Shown piece by piece: positions 8,659 to 17,741 of a DNA stretch of 64,000 bases; position 1 is the stretch's first letter, and each line of letters begins with the position of its first letter. Below the pieces are notes generated by a model. It was given only the letters and a program-made list of their open reading frames with translations, made no database searches and was not told the DNA's origin. The position numbers and the translations under genes were made by a program. Source of the DNA: G963702155 sp963702155 (GTDB taxonomy: Bacteria > Pseudomonadota > Alphaproteobacteria > Micavibrionales > Micavibrionaceae); contig OY969717.1 in NCBI GenBank assembly GCA_963702155.1, positions 1,922,001 through 1,986,000 of the forward strand, read 5' to 3'.

Positions 8659-9627
8659 TTATTTCAATTTTCCAATCAACGCCTCAACCCCCTCCGGCGT
8701 GCCCACGCTCTCACATTTAATTTCTTTATCAATCCGCCGCGCAAGCCCGCTCAAAACTTTCCCCGCACCCAGCTCAATCATTTCTGTCACACCCTGATCT
8801 TTCATATATATAACAGATTCGCGCCACCGCACCATGTCTGTGACCTGATCCACTAGCAATCGCCTTAGGTTGGCGGGCTCGCTTTCCGCTCGCGCCGTAA
8901 CATTACAAACAATGGGCAGGGCAGGGGGGCGAATATTCACATCTGCCAAGGCCGACGCCATTTTCTGCGCCGCCGGTGCCATTAACGCGCAATGAAAAGG
9001 CGCGCTTACGGGTAACATAACCGCTTTTTTTGCGCCGCGCTCGCTCGCCATAGCCACGGCCTTTTCAACCGCCCCCTTATGTCCGCTAATGACGACTTGG
9101 CCGACCGAGTTATCGTTTGCCGTTTGGCAAACCGTATCGCTCATCGCCGCGTTTTTGTTCTCGCTTTTGCTGATTTCTTTTGTAATTGCGCGCACATCTT
9201 CAAGGGTCATACCTAAAATTGCCGCCATAGAACCTGCGCCGACCGGCACCGCCTTTTGCATTGCCCGTCCGCGTATTTGCAGCAATCGCGCCGTATCGGC
9301 CAAATCAATCGCCTTTACCGCCGTAAGGGCTGAATACTCACCCAAAGAATGCCCCGCTACAAAATCCGCATGATCTTTCAAGTAAATACCACCCTGTTTC
9401 TCCAAAATTTTAACAATCGCCATCGATACGGCCATAAGTGCTGGTTGGGTATATTCGGTCAAATTAAGCGAATCATCCGATCCTTCAAACATAATTTTAG
9501 TCAAATTTTCACCAAGCGCATCATCGATTCGCTCAAAAACATGTCGTGCCTCGGCAAAGGAATCGGCCAAATCCTTACCCATACCAACATATTGAGACCC
9601 TTGACCCGGAAAAACAAAAGCGCGCAT
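8659..9627 (-). CDS. fabD: Malonyl-CoA:ACP transacylase
   Basis: FabD loads malonyl groups onto ACP. The 322-residue protein has FVFPGQGSQYVGMG at the N-terminus, the nucleophile Ser94 in GHSLGEYSA, Arg119 in RGRAMQ and His212 in VSAPFHCALM, which together form the active site. It is the first gene of a minus-strand group with a small membrane protein and fabG. The region upstream (9628-9974) should hold its promoter. Confidence 0.96.
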   Translation of the reverse strand: MRAFVFPGQGSQYVGMGKDLADSFAEARHVFERIDDALGENLTKIMFEGSDDSLNLTEYTQPALMAVSMAIVKILEKQGGIYLKDHADFVAGHSLGEYSALTAVKAIDLADTARLLQIRGRAMQKAVPVGAGSMAAILGMTLEDVRAITKEISKSENKNAAMSDTVCQTANDNSVGQVVISGHKGAVEKAVAMASERGAKKAVMLPVSAPFHCALMAPAAQKMASALADVNIRPPALPIVCNVTARAESEPANLRRLLVDQVTDMVRWRESVIYMKDQGVTEMIELGAGKVLSGLARRIDKEIKCESVGTPEGVEALIGKLK

Positions 9628-9974
9628 TATAAACCTCTAACTCTTTGATATTCAGTCTGTAGCTGTATATTATAATTTCATGATCAACAAACTTTAAGTA
9701 TGAATATTACGTTTCCACACTATAAACTTTTCAAAAATTGTTTGAAATCGTTTTAAATTTGTGTCATCCTCGTTGTCAATTAACAAAAAAGCGTGTTGTG
9801 GGAAAGAGACAATTTAATTTCTTTTTATTAAATTTTATCAAACCTACAAATAAAATTATTCGTGTAATTTTTATTTTTAAAACTGTTTTATAAAAAAATA
9901 AGTAATTTGTGTGTCGGTTTTAGGTTGTGAACCTCTTGTCATGGGGAACTTGAGATCAAAAGGGAGATTTTAAA
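9628..9974. promoter_or_regulatory. AT-rich divergent intergenic region between fabD and the gene at 9975
   Basis: These 347 bases hold no gene that I can support. They separate two divergently read genes, so promoters for both should lie here. The stretch 9810-9910 is extremely AT-rich. A clear ribosome site (GGGAG, about 9961-9965) precedes ATG 9975. I could not fix -35/-10 pairs with confidence. Confidence 0.45.
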
Positions 9975-10439
9975 ATGAGTCATTTAAAAAGTCAGAGTAT
10001 TCATAAAAGGATCAAAATTCTGCTTCAGGAAACAAATGATGCGTTTACAAACTATCATACGGTGAATGCCGATTATGCAGAGTTTGCAAGCTTGTCTTTA
10101 TCTGAATTCCGTTCAATTCTAAAGCAGCCTAACCTTGATACATCCGAACTTATTAAGGTGTTACGCCATAGTACAATTCAACACCGTAAAAACAATCCGG
10201 AAGGTTGCTGGGCGACATTTGTTGCAAAAAGTATAACAGAGGCAACAAATTCAAACCTGCGAACGGCTGTTCAGTCTATGAAAGTCAAAAAGCTTAAGCA
10301 AAAAATCAAGCAGAAAGCAAAAATGCAAATTGGCGATGTTTTGCCGCGCATAAGCCTTTTAAAGCTTGAAAAGCAGGAAACACGGTCTATTCCGGCACAA
10401 ATGATTCCGGATCAAACCGAATTAGCAGAAAAAGCTTGA
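9975..10439 (+). CDS. Hypothetical protein, 154 residues, basic
   Basis: The start at 9975 follows a strong ribosome site. The protein is soluble by composition, with a Lys-rich helical region at residues 107-122 (KVKKLKQKIKQKAKMQ) that could bind nucleic acid. It ends in an acidic and polar tail. A clean rho-independent terminator follows 44 bases after the stop, so it is a single-gene transcript. I recognise no family. Confidence 0.6.
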   Translation: MSHLKSQSIHKRIKILLQETNDAFTNYHTVNADYAEFASLSLSEFRSILKQPNLDTSELIKVLRHSTIQHRKNNPEGCWATFVAKSITEATNSNLRTAVQSMKVKKLKQKIKQKAKMQIGDVLPRISLLKLEKQETRSIPAQMIPDQTELAEKA

Positions 10440-10483
10440 TTTTATATTGCAAATAGGCATAATCCACCTCAATTCTTAACCTC

Positions 10484-10515
10484 GCTGACCGAATTGAAAA
10501 GGTCAGCTTTGTTTT
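10484..10515 (+). terminator. Rho-independent terminator
   Basis: GCTGACC (10484-10490) pairs perfectly with GGTCAGC (10501-10507) over a 10-base loop, followed by TTTGTTTT. It ends the transcript of the 154-residue gene and isolates the ribosomal protein operon that follows. Confidence 0.9.
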
Positions 10516-10601
10516 AATAAAGGCGGCGCAACTAAAGATACAAATTCATGTATCGCGCAAACAACACGCTTTTTTAAAACGTTAACCGTGAGGAGCATAT
10601 T

Positions 10602-11015
10602 ATGCCTATTTACGAAACCGTGTTTATCGCACGGCAGGACTTGTCCGAAGCACATGTCAAAGACCTAAGTAAAAAATACCAAGATGTTTTAACCGCCAAT
10701 AAGGGGAAAATCCTTAAAGAAGAAAATTGGGGTTTGCGTACACTCGCTTACCGCATGAATAAAAACCGCAAGGGGTATTACGTTTTAATTGAGGCCGACA
10801 CAACAAGCGAAGCTGTGATTGAAATGAAACGTTTGATGGGCATTGATGAAGATATCATTCGCTCTCAAATTCTAAAACTGGAAGAGCCTTCAAAGGAGCC
10901 GTCCCCGACCATCAATTCAAGAGATGATAGTTCTAGAGACTCCTCTTCAAGAGATCGTCCATCCAGAGATGATAATTCAGATAATAATACAAAAGATAGC
11001 AAGGAGGCCGCGTAA
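10602..11015 (+). CDS. rpsF: Small-subunit ribosomal protein bS6 with an RS/D-rich tail
   Basis: bS6 binds bS18 and 16S rRNA in the 30S platform. The start has an exact GAGGAG ribosome site. Residues 1-95 are the usual alpha/beta fold (YETVFIARQDLS, then WGLRTLAYRMNKNRKGYYVL). Beyond that is an extra tail of about 40 residues with repeated SRD/SSRD units. Some proteobacterial S6 proteins carry acidic tails that can be extended by glutamylation, but this serine/arginine/aspartate form is unusual. It is the first gene of rpsF-rpsR-rplI, with 2 bases to rpsR. Confidence 0.97.
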   Translation: MPIYETVFIARQDLSEAHVKDLSKKYQDVLTANKGKILKEENWGLRTLAYRMNKNRKGYYVLIEADTTSEAVIEMKRLMGIDEDIIRSQILKLEEPSKEPSPTINSRDDSSRDSSSRDRPSRDDNSDNNTKDSKEAA

Positions 11016-11017
11016 TC

Positions 11018-11284
11018 ATGGCTGCAAGTATCCCAACCGTAAAACGTCCGTTTTTCCGTCGTAAAAAAACCTGCCCTTTCAGTGGTCCTGACGCGCAACC
11101 TATTGATTGGAAAGACACACGTACATTAAGCCGATATATCTCTGAGCGCGGTAAAATTGTACCTAGCCGTATCACGGCTGTTTCTCAGAAAAAACAAAGA
11201 GAGCTGTCTAAGGCAATCAAGCGCGCCCGCTATATGGGCCTATTGCCATATGTCAACAATGAAACCGATGGGCCAGGCCGCTAA
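11018..11284 (+). CDS. rpsR: Small-subunit ribosomal protein bS18
   Basis: The 88-residue protein has the S18 core: an FFRRKKTCPFS block near the N-terminus, then IDWKDTRTLSRYISERGKI and the RNA-binding SKAIKRARYMGLLPY block. It lies 2 bases after rpsF and 33 bases before rplI, the standard operon order; S6 and S18 form a dimer before binding the 30S subunit. Confidence 0.98.
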   Translation: MAASIPTVKRPFFRRKKTCPFSGPDAQPIDWKDTRTLSRYISERGKIVPSRITAVSQKKQRELSKAIKRARYMGLLPYVNNETDGPGR

Positions 11285-11317
11285 GCGCTGCCCCATTAGA
11301 ATAAGGAATTTATAAAC

Positions 11318-11950
11318 ATGTCTACGCAAATTATCCTTTTGGAGCGTGTTGAAAAACTTGGCAATCTCGGCGACGTTGTTTCCGTAAAGCCCGGTTATGC
11401 ACGCAACTACCTTTTGCCTCAGAAAAAAGCATTGCGCGCAAGCAAAGAAAATATGGCTTATTTCGAAGCGCAGAAAAAGCAAATTGAAGCCGAAAACGAA
11501 AAACAAAAAGATGCCGCAAAGACGCGCGCGAAAAAGATCGAGGGCAAAGTTATTGCCTTGATTCGTCAAGCGTCCGAAACCGGACAACTTTACGGTTCTG
11601 TAGCTGCTCGCGATATTTCCGAAGCTGTTCGTGAAGAAACCGGTGAGAATGTTACACGCGGTATGATTAATATTAACCAGAACTTTAAGACACTGGGTCT
11701 TTTCCCGCTTGATATCACACTTCATCCTGAAGTAAAGGTTGATGTCACTGTGAATATTGCTCGTTCTATGGATGAGGCAAAAATTCAGGAAAAAAGCGGT
11801 GAAGCCGTTGTATCTGATGACAGCCAGCAAGCCGCGCCCATTACGGACGCTCCTGCTGAAGAAACCGAAGAAACAAGTGAAGCTGAAGTGACCTCAGCAG
11901 AAGAAACTGCCTCGGAGTCTGATACAAATGATAAAACTGAGGCCGCATAA
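11318..11950 (+). CDS. rplI: Large-subunit ribosomal protein bL9 with acidic C-terminal extension
   Basis: bL9 binds 23S rRNA at the base of the L1 stalk and helps keep the reading frame. The N-terminal domain (VEKLGNLGDVVSVKPGYARNYLLP) and the long linking helix are present. Usual bL9 is near 150 residues; this one is 210 because of a Glu/Ala/Ser/Thr-rich acidic tail from about residue 165. A terminator follows the gene, which separates it from dnaB. Confidence 0.97.
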   Translation: MSTQIILLERVEKLGNLGDVVSVKPGYARNYLLPQKKALRASKENMAYFEAQKKQIEAENEKQKDAAKTRAKKIEGKVIALIRQASETGQLYGSVAARDISEAVREETGENVTRGMININQNFKTLGLFPLDITLHPEVKVDVTVNIARSMDEAKIQEKSGEAVVSDDSQQAAPITDAPAEETEETSEAEVTSAEETASESDTNDKTEAA

Positions 11951-11982
11951 ACAAAACGGTATCACATATATAATTGTAAAAG

Positions 11983-12010
11983 CCCGCGGCATATAGCCGG
12001 GGGTTTTTTT
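11983..12010 (+). terminator. Rho-independent terminator after rplI
   Basis: CCCGCGGC (11983-11990) and GCCGGGGG (11996-12003) form an 8-bp stem with one mismatch around a 5-base loop, followed by seven T residues. It ends the rpsF-rpsR-rplI transcript. Confidence 0.85.
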
Positions 12011-12114
12011 ATTCGCAAACAAGGCCACGGACTTATCCTCACTATCCCCGTAATCCACAACAACGCTTTTGCAAATACATAGCATAAATGCTTAAATCAG
12101 ATTATGGTGAAGCC

Positions 12115-13635
12115 ATGAGTAATACAGCCCCATACGATCCAATACCATACGGCAATATTGCCAACACTGATAATGCGGCCAACCCTGATGATACGCCGCG
12201 CTACCGTATGCTGCCCCATAATCTGGAGGCGGAGCAAGGCTTGCTCGGCGCGCTATTGGTGGACAACCGCGCTCTTGAAAGGGTAATGGATTTCTTAAAA
12301 CCTGATCATTTTTTCCAGCCCGCACATCAAAGAATTTACGAAGCCATATCCAAAATGCAGGATCGCGGGCAGTCCGCCTCACCTGTAACGCTTAAAAATT
12401 ACTTTGAAACCGACGAGGATTTAAAGCATGTCGGCGGCGCGGAATATTTGGCAGATTTGGCCGCAAGCGTGATAAGCGTAGTAAACGCCGAGGATTATGG
12501 CCGCGCCATCTACGACCTATATATGCGCCGCGAATTGATTGCACTTGGTGAGGATATAGTCAACCGCTCTTATACACATACGCTGGATGAGAACGCCGAC
12601 CAGACCATCGAATCGGCAGAGAGCCAGCTTTTTGCACTTGCCGAAACAGGCGTAACGCGCGGGGCATTTGTAACCTTGCGCGATTCGGTCATAACCGCGA
12701 TTGAAATCGCTGAAAAGGCCTACAAAACCAAGGGCAGCGTAACGGGATGCACCACAGGCTTAACGGATATCGATAAAAAACTCGGCGGTCTGCACCCTTC
12801 TGATTTACTTATTCTGGCGGGGCGCCCGTCTATGGGGAAAACCGCGCTTGCTGTAAATATTGGCTTTAATGCCGCTAAACGCTTTGCCGAAACCGGCGGA
12901 AAGGAAGGGGGGCGCGTTGGATTTTTCTCTCTTGAAATGTCATCCGATCAACTGGCCGCCCGAATTCTATCCGATCAATCGGGGATATCGGGCGATTCTA
13001 TCCGTAAAGGAAATATCCAGCAAAACGATTTTCAAAAATTCGTCGCCGCCAGCCAGGTTTTATCAAAAGTACCGCTTTTTATAGATGACCAGCCATCTCT
13101 TTCCATCGGAGCAGTCAGAACACGCGCCCGCCGTTTAAAGCGCCAGCATGGTCTGGAGCTTCTTATTGTTGACTATCTACAGCTTTTGCGCGGTAATGGC
13201 TCACGTCAATCAACCGAAAACCGTGTTTTAGAAGTCGCCGAAATTACGCGCGGGCTGAAGGCCATCGCCAAGGAATTGCAAATCCCTGTATTGGCTTTAT
13301 CGCAGTTATCAAGAGCCGTAGAGCAACGCGAAGATAAGCGCCCAATGCTCTCCGATTTACGGGAATCAGGCTCCATCGAACAAGACGCCGACGTCGTTAT
13401 GTTTGTCTATCGTGAGGAATATTATCTATCCCGATCCGAACCCGAAGCCGGTACGGAAAAACACATGAAATGGCAAGAACGATGCGCGATGGCACATAAT
13501 ATAGGCGAATGTATTGTCGCAAAACAGCGGCACGGGCCAATTGGAAATGTGCGTATGTTCTTTGACCCCAATTTGACACGGTTCAGCGACCTTGACCCAC
13601 ACCATTCCGGCATGGGCGGCACAGATGAGTATTAA
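12115..13635 (+). CDS. dnaB: Replicative DNA helicase DnaB
   Basis: DnaB is the hexameric 5'-3' helicase of the replication fork. I prefer ATG 12115, preceded by GGTGA at a good distance, over an in-frame ATG at 12088 with no ribosome site. The N-terminal primase-binding domain (MLPHNLEAEQGLLGALL) is followed by the RecA-like domain: Walker A GRPSMGKT, FFSLEMS, Walker B LLIVDYLQLL, then ALSQLSR and the ESGSIEQDADVV block. No intein interrupts it. Linkage to rpsF-rpsR-rplI is common in alphaproteobacteria. Confidence 0.97.
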   Translation: MSNTAPYDPIPYGNIANTDNAANPDDTPRYRMLPHNLEAEQGLLGALLVDNRALERVMDFLKPDHFFQPAHQRIYEAISKMQDRGQSASPVTLKNYFETDEDLKHVGGAEYLADLAASVISVVNAEDYGRAIYDLYMRRELIALGEDIVNRSYTHTLDENADQTIESAESQLFALAETGVTRGAFVTLRDSVITAIEIAEKAYKTKGSVTGCTTGLTDIDKKLGGLHPSDLLILAGRPSMGKTALAVNIGFNAAKRFAETGGKEGGRVGFFSLEMSSDQLAARILSDQSGISGDSIRKGNIQQNDFQKFVAASQVLSKVPLFIDDQPSLSIGAVRTRARRLKRQHGLELLIVDYLQLLRGNGSRQSTENRVLEVAEITRGLKAIAKELQIPVLALSQLSRAVEQREDKRPMLSDLRESGSIEQDADVVMFVYREEYYLSRSEPEAGTEKHMKWQERCAMAHNIGECIVAKQRHGPIGNVRMFFDPNLTRFSDLDPHHSGMGGTDEY

Positions 13636-13695
13636 AACATATTGTCAAATAGTATAATTTTTATAAAATAACAATGTATGCATAAATATGCATAA

Positions 13696-13728
13696 AAAAG
13701 AGCGCTCATATTAAACAAGCGCTCTTTT
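13696..13728. terminator. Bidirectional terminator between convergent genes
   Basis: An 11-bp perfect inverted repeat (AAAAGAGCGCT at 13696-13706, AGCGCTCTTTT at 13718-13728) with an 11-base loop lies between the dnaB stop and the stop of the minus-strand gene at 13756. A/T runs on both sides let it work in both directions. Confidence 0.9.
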
Positions 13729-13755
13729 AAAATTATAATTATGTAGTAAGGCAAT

Positions 13756-15567
13756 CTACCCGTTCGTAGGCAATGTAAAGCCAGAGACGCCGGTTTGCGT
13801 TCTCAAACTGTCCTCAATCGGCGCATCAATGATCGTGGGCACTGTGTTATTGATCTCTTTTGCTTCTGCAAAAACATCGGACGTAAGTTTACCCGCATCT
13901 TTTGTGCCAATTTCAAAATCATTCATATCGGCCTTTGCAAAGGCTGCCGGTGTTTGCTCTTGCGCTTGTTTTAAAACAAACGCTGTTTCCGGATTATTGC
14001 GCATGCTCTCAGTGACAAGCTGCGCTTCAACTTCGCCTGCCTCATTACGGCGTACGGAAACATCAAAATCATCCGTTTTTAAAATAATACCATTTTCAGA
14101 GGTCTGCATAATTCCGCTCTGCTCAGCAATTTCTAAGGCATTGCCAAAGGCAACCATATTATCATCGGAAAAATTCATCGCGCCAAGCTGGGCATCATTG
14201 AAATCACCGGTATCTAAACGCGATACGCTCACATCCAAATCATCTGCCGGGTTAACTTCAACCAAAGAAATTTTTCCGTTATTTTTAATGTCCAAAGTTG
14301 CTAAGCCGGCACCAATAGCGTCATTAGCGCGATCAAGTGTTACATTCGCAAGTTTGGGCATCGGTGCTTGCGCTAATTCAACATTTTGTGATTGTACGTT
14401 ATCTATGCTCAAATCAACGGTATTGCCGGCATGCAGATTAAATTGGTTACTGATTTTATTGACCGAAACGACTTCTGCGCCACCAAGAGATGAGTCTTGA
14501 TCAAGAGCCGCAACTGTAAGTGTATCATCCGCAACGGCGGCCATCGAAATCTCTTTATCACCAACCTTGAAACCCTTAATTTCGCTAAGGTCGAGGTTCT
14601 GTTCCGCCGCAACGCGGTTCAACCCATCACGCATTTCTGCAACATATGCGGGATCCTTCATGTTATTTGTAATATCCTGATCAATAACCTTAAGCGCATC
14701 TTTCAAACCATCTTGAGTATTAAGGTCAAATTCAGATAAATCTACGCTCTCATTATCAGTATCATAAGCCATGACATCGGTTTTAGTACGGTCTGCAACC
14801 AGACCGTCTGCACCTGTGGCACCATAACCTCTAGCATTCATTTTTAATTGGGTTGATTTCGCATCCGCACTAAAGACAAGCGGAGCATTTTCGGCACTGG
14901 TAACGACAGGGGTATCAATGGGCGCTCCGTCTGCAACTTGAGGGATATCATTACCTGTAGCTAACGGAAGCTCTTGTGTATTGGTATTTTCAGTATCAAC
15001 ATTTGGTTCTACAGCATAGCCCTTGCCTTCGGCATTCAGCGCGATAGCATCCTTTATTATGGCTGCATCTGTTGCCCTCTGACCTGTTGTATTAACTTGA
15101 TAAGACCTTAATTCTGAGTCTGTAAGGCCATCTTTAAGTGTAACTAAACCTAAAAGCGTGGATTCTTCTAATTTTTCCAAAACCTGACCATTTGCAAATT
15201 CATCGGCCAGTTCTGTTGCAAGGCGTTGTGTTGCTGGGTTATCGGAATTTGAGAGAATATTTTCTCTAAGGGTTTCGCGAACATCAATTAAATCTTGCAT
15301 GGTAACATCTGTATCACCATTAATACCCCGAATTGCATCCACTAAAAGGGGTGTTGCATAAGGTTCAAGACCATCTACACCACGATTAACAAGGTCTAAA
15401 ACTTGCGTTTCTGTAAGGTTTTGATTATTTTCGATATTAAACGAAAGCGTATTTTCGTCAAATTTCAAAAGAATGGACGATCTATTCTCATCTTCTCCTG
15501 AATATATTTGAATACCTTGAGTTTCGCCATCTCTAACAACACGTGTTACTGAAACATCTCCAGCCAT
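13756..15567 (-). CDS. Large acidic protein of unknown function (about 603 residues)
   Basis: I start it at ATG 15567, which has an AAGGG ribosome site; a GTG three codons upstream is the alternative. The protein is strongly acidic. I see no Cys and no Trp, and no signal peptide or membrane segment. It is rich in short Asp/Asn/Thr/Val runs, which suggests stacked beta-rich or extended modules, although no calcium-binding RTX nonapeptide is visible. The lack of Cys and the acidity are typical of exported or surface proteins, but no secretion system gene is nearby. It has its own terminator and an upstream gap of about 200 bases, so it is a single-gene unit. I recognise no family. Confidence 0.7.
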   Translation of the reverse strand: MAGDVSVTRVVRDGETQGIQIYSGEDENRSSILLKFDENTLSFNIENNQNLTETQVLDLVNRGVDGLEPYATPLLVDAIRGINGDTDVTMQDLIDVRETLRENILSNSDNPATQRLATELADEFANGQVLEKLEESTLLGLVTLKDGLTDSELRSYQVNTTGQRATDAAIIKDAIALNAEGKGYAVEPNVDTENTNTQELPLATGNDIPQVADGAPIDTPVVTSAENAPLVFSADAKSTQLKMNARGYGATGADGLVADRTKTDVMAYDTDNESVDLSEFDLNTQDGLKDALKVIDQDITNNMKDPAYVAEMRDGLNRVAAEQNLDLSEIKGFKVGDKEISMAAVADDTLTVAALDQDSSLGGAEVVSVNKISNQFNLHAGNTVDLSIDNVQSQNVELAQAPMPKLANVTLDRANDAIGAGLATLDIKNNGKISLVEVNPADDLDVSVSRLDTGDFNDAQLGAMNFSDDNMVAFGNALEIAEQSGIMQTSENGIILKTDDFDVSVRRNEAGEVEAQLVTESMRNNPETAFVLKQAQEQTPAAFAKADMNDFEIGTKDAGKLTSDVFAEAKEINNTVPTIIDAPIEDSLRTQTGVSGFTLPTNG

Positions 15568-15771
15568 AATATACACCCTTTATATAAATCTTATACTTAT
15601 TTTTTACTATTACCAAATGACCGTATTTATTTAGATCGGTCATCAACACCATTACTTTTTATAAAGTATTTTTATTATTGATCTTATTTTAGTATCTTAT
15701 TTTGAGAAATACAAACTTTTTATGACTCTTTTTCAAATATTTAACTTGCAAACCAAGGTTCAGGCTCCCTC

Positions 15772-16851
15772 ATGTTGACAATAAAGCTTGGCTCAATATC
15801 AAAAAATGTAGATATTATGCGTCAAAATACGTCCGGAAAGTGCAATGTCACTGCCGTTATTAAGGCTAACGCATATGGTTTAGGCATGAAAAAGGTCGCG
15901 CCCGCTTTATATAAAAACGGAATACGTGAATTTTTTGTCGCTACTTTATCAGAAGGTATAAATTTGCGCGGACATATCCCGAACGACACCTATATATACG
16001 TTCTAAACGGTTTGGAATATAATAGTATTAAAGAATATATCGCAAATAATGTGACGCCTGTTTTAAATGATCCCAAAAGTATTGAGGTATATTCTAATCA
16101 CGCCAAAGAAAAAGGGGAAAAATATGCTGCAATTTTGCACTTTGATACAGGCATGAACCGCTTAGGCTTGAATAAAAACGAAACGCAATGGCTTCTAAAA
16201 AATAAAGTGATATTAGAGCCTTTAAAAATCCAATATATTATGAGTCATTTTGCCTGCGCGGATATACCTGATCATCCATTTACGGATGTGCAAGCCAAGC
16301 GTTTCAAAAAAATTCGAGCGCACTTTCCTGATATACCAGCATCCTTATCCAGTTCTTCAGGAATTTTTAGAAGCCCAAAATATCACTTCGATATGGTGCG
16401 TCCCGGTATGGGGCTCTATGGTTTAAACCCTACACTGGAAACAACAAATCCGATGCGACCCGTTGTGGAAATATATTTGCCCATTTTGAAAATGCAAACT
16501 GTTAAAAAAAATGAAACAATCGGCTACGGCGCTACGCACCGTTTTGAAAAAGATTCAGGTATTGCTACGCTCTCTGGCGGCTACGCGGATGGTATTTTTC
16601 GCGCCTTGTCTAATAAAGGGCATCTTTATTGGAAGGGCCAACCATGCCCGATCATCGGACGTGTTTCAATGGATTTAATAACCGTAGATATAACGAACAT
16701 CCCTGAAGCTCAAAGACCGGCGGCGGGCGATATGATGGAATTGATCGGCAAACACCAAAGCGTTGATAATTTGGCCAAAGCAGCAGATACAATCGGGTAC
16801 GAAATTCTGACCGCACTCGGACAAAGATATGAACGCATATATGAAGCGTAA
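15772..16851 (+). CDS. alr: Alanine racemase
   Basis: Alr interconverts L- and D-alanine with PLP and supplies D-Ala for peptidoglycan. The PLP lysine is Lys31 in AVIKANAYGLG, and the second catalytic base is Tyr252 in GYGATHRF. RVSMDLITVDIT marks the C-terminal beta domain. At 359 residues it is normal, with a short N-terminus. It converges with a D-Ala-D-Ala dipeptidase (16867), so D-alanine supply and recovery genes sit side by side. Confidence 0.95.
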   Translation: MLTIKLGSISKNVDIMRQNTSGKCNVTAVIKANAYGLGMKKVAPALYKNGIREFFVATLSEGINLRGHIPNDTYIYVLNGLEYNSIKEYIANNVTPVLNDPKSIEVYSNHAKEKGEKYAAILHFDTGMNRLGLNKNETQWLLKNKVILEPLKIQYIMSHFACADIPDHPFTDVQAKRFKKIRAHFPDIPASLSSSSGIFRSPKYHFDMVRPGMGLYGLNPTLETTNPMRPVVEIYLPILKMQTVKKNETIGYGATHRFEKDSGIATLSGGYADGIFRALSNKGHLYWKGQPCPIIGRVSMDLITVDITNIPEAQRPAAGDMMELIGKHQSVDNLAKAADTIGYEILTALGQRYERIYEA

Positions 16852-16866
16852 TCCATAATGTAGAAA

Positions 16867-17622
16867 CTACACATACGGCGCAATATCGGCTTCAATCCGC
16901 TGTTTTAAATCCTCAAAATGCGCCTCATCAAAATCAGGCACAGTACTTTTTTCGGTCTGATCACACATTTGCATCTGCGGCGGTAAGTCCTTATCGGATA
17001 AGGGCGCATAGTTGTTATAAACCTCCGGCTGCACTCTAAAATCCCACCATTCCTGAGGTAAAGGCCATAATGGATAATTAAATCGCGCCGCCGCCTCAAC
17101 CATGGCATGGTTTAATAAATCCCGATTTTCTGACATTTCTTTGGGTAAATGCGGATATTGCCGATGCGCCGGATTTTTATCGGCACTTGCATAAGCGCTC
17201 AAATAATCAAAATCTGTTCCCATATCCACAAATCGTCCGCTTTGCGTTGTCAAACTGACGTCAACCGCCATGCCGCGCGGATGTCCGCCTCCTCCCGGCG
17301 GTGACAAAAGCCGCGGCTCTTCATCTACCCAATGCCGGTTGGCACGTACAATATCAGAGTTCAGCATAAGTGCTTGCGCTTCAACCGTGCGTAAACCGTC
17401 ATACACTATCATCTTGTACCCGCGCTCTCTATATATAAGACGCGCCGCTAAAACAGTAACGCGCGCCAAATCATAATAAAGCCACAGCCGCGTACCCTCA
17501 CGATAAATCACTCCAAAAATATTCGGGTCTTGATCGTATTTATAGGCAATCTGAACACCAAGAGAAGGGTGATCGTTAAACAGGTCAAGCGGTACGAGCA
17601 TATCATGTGGAATATGTTTCAT
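16867..17622 (-). CDS. D-alanyl-D-alanine dipeptidase (M15D, VanX/DdpX family)
   Basis: Family members cut D-Ala-D-Ala with one zinc ion, for recycling or vancomycin resistance. The first zinc motif is clear: GGGGHPRGMAVDVSL with His114 and Asp121. The YDGLRTVEAQ block carries the conserved Arg. The second zinc motif, usually EWWH, reads EWWDF (Glu191, Asp194), so the third zinc ligand would be Asp rather than His. There is no signal peptide, so it is cytosolic. It is 251 residues and convergent with alr. Confidence 0.85.
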   Translation of the reverse strand: MKHIPHDMLVPLDLFNDHPSLGVQIAYKYDQDPNIFGVIYREGTRLWLYYDLARVTVLAARLIYRERGYKMIVYDGLRTVEAQALMLNSDIVRANRHWVDEEPRLLSPPGGGGHPRGMAVDVSLTTQSGRFVDMGTDFDYLSAYASADKNPAHRQYPHLPKEMSENRDLLNHAMVEAAARFNYPLWPLPQEWWDFRVQPEVYNNYAPLSDKDLPPQMQMCDQTEKSTVPDFDEAHFEDLKQRIEADIAPYV

Positions 17623-17741
17623 AAAATACAGTTTTACATGAATTCATTCTGGACGAAAGCCACCTTTTGTTTTAGGGTCAGAAGCACAAATAATACAAAA
17701 TAAACATTAAGTTTTAAAACGCTGGGATATCGCAAAAACGC

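Noticed and set aside
11240..11830. Minus-strand frame of 196 codons over rplI
   Set aside because: It lies opposite bL9, which is certain, and has the Phe/Leu/Cys-rich look of a complement frame.
13829..14500. Long plus-strand frame (223 codons)
   Set aside because: It is antisense to the 603-residue gene, has no ribosome site and has shadow-like composition (Ser/Ala-rich from the complement of Asp/Asn/Val codons).
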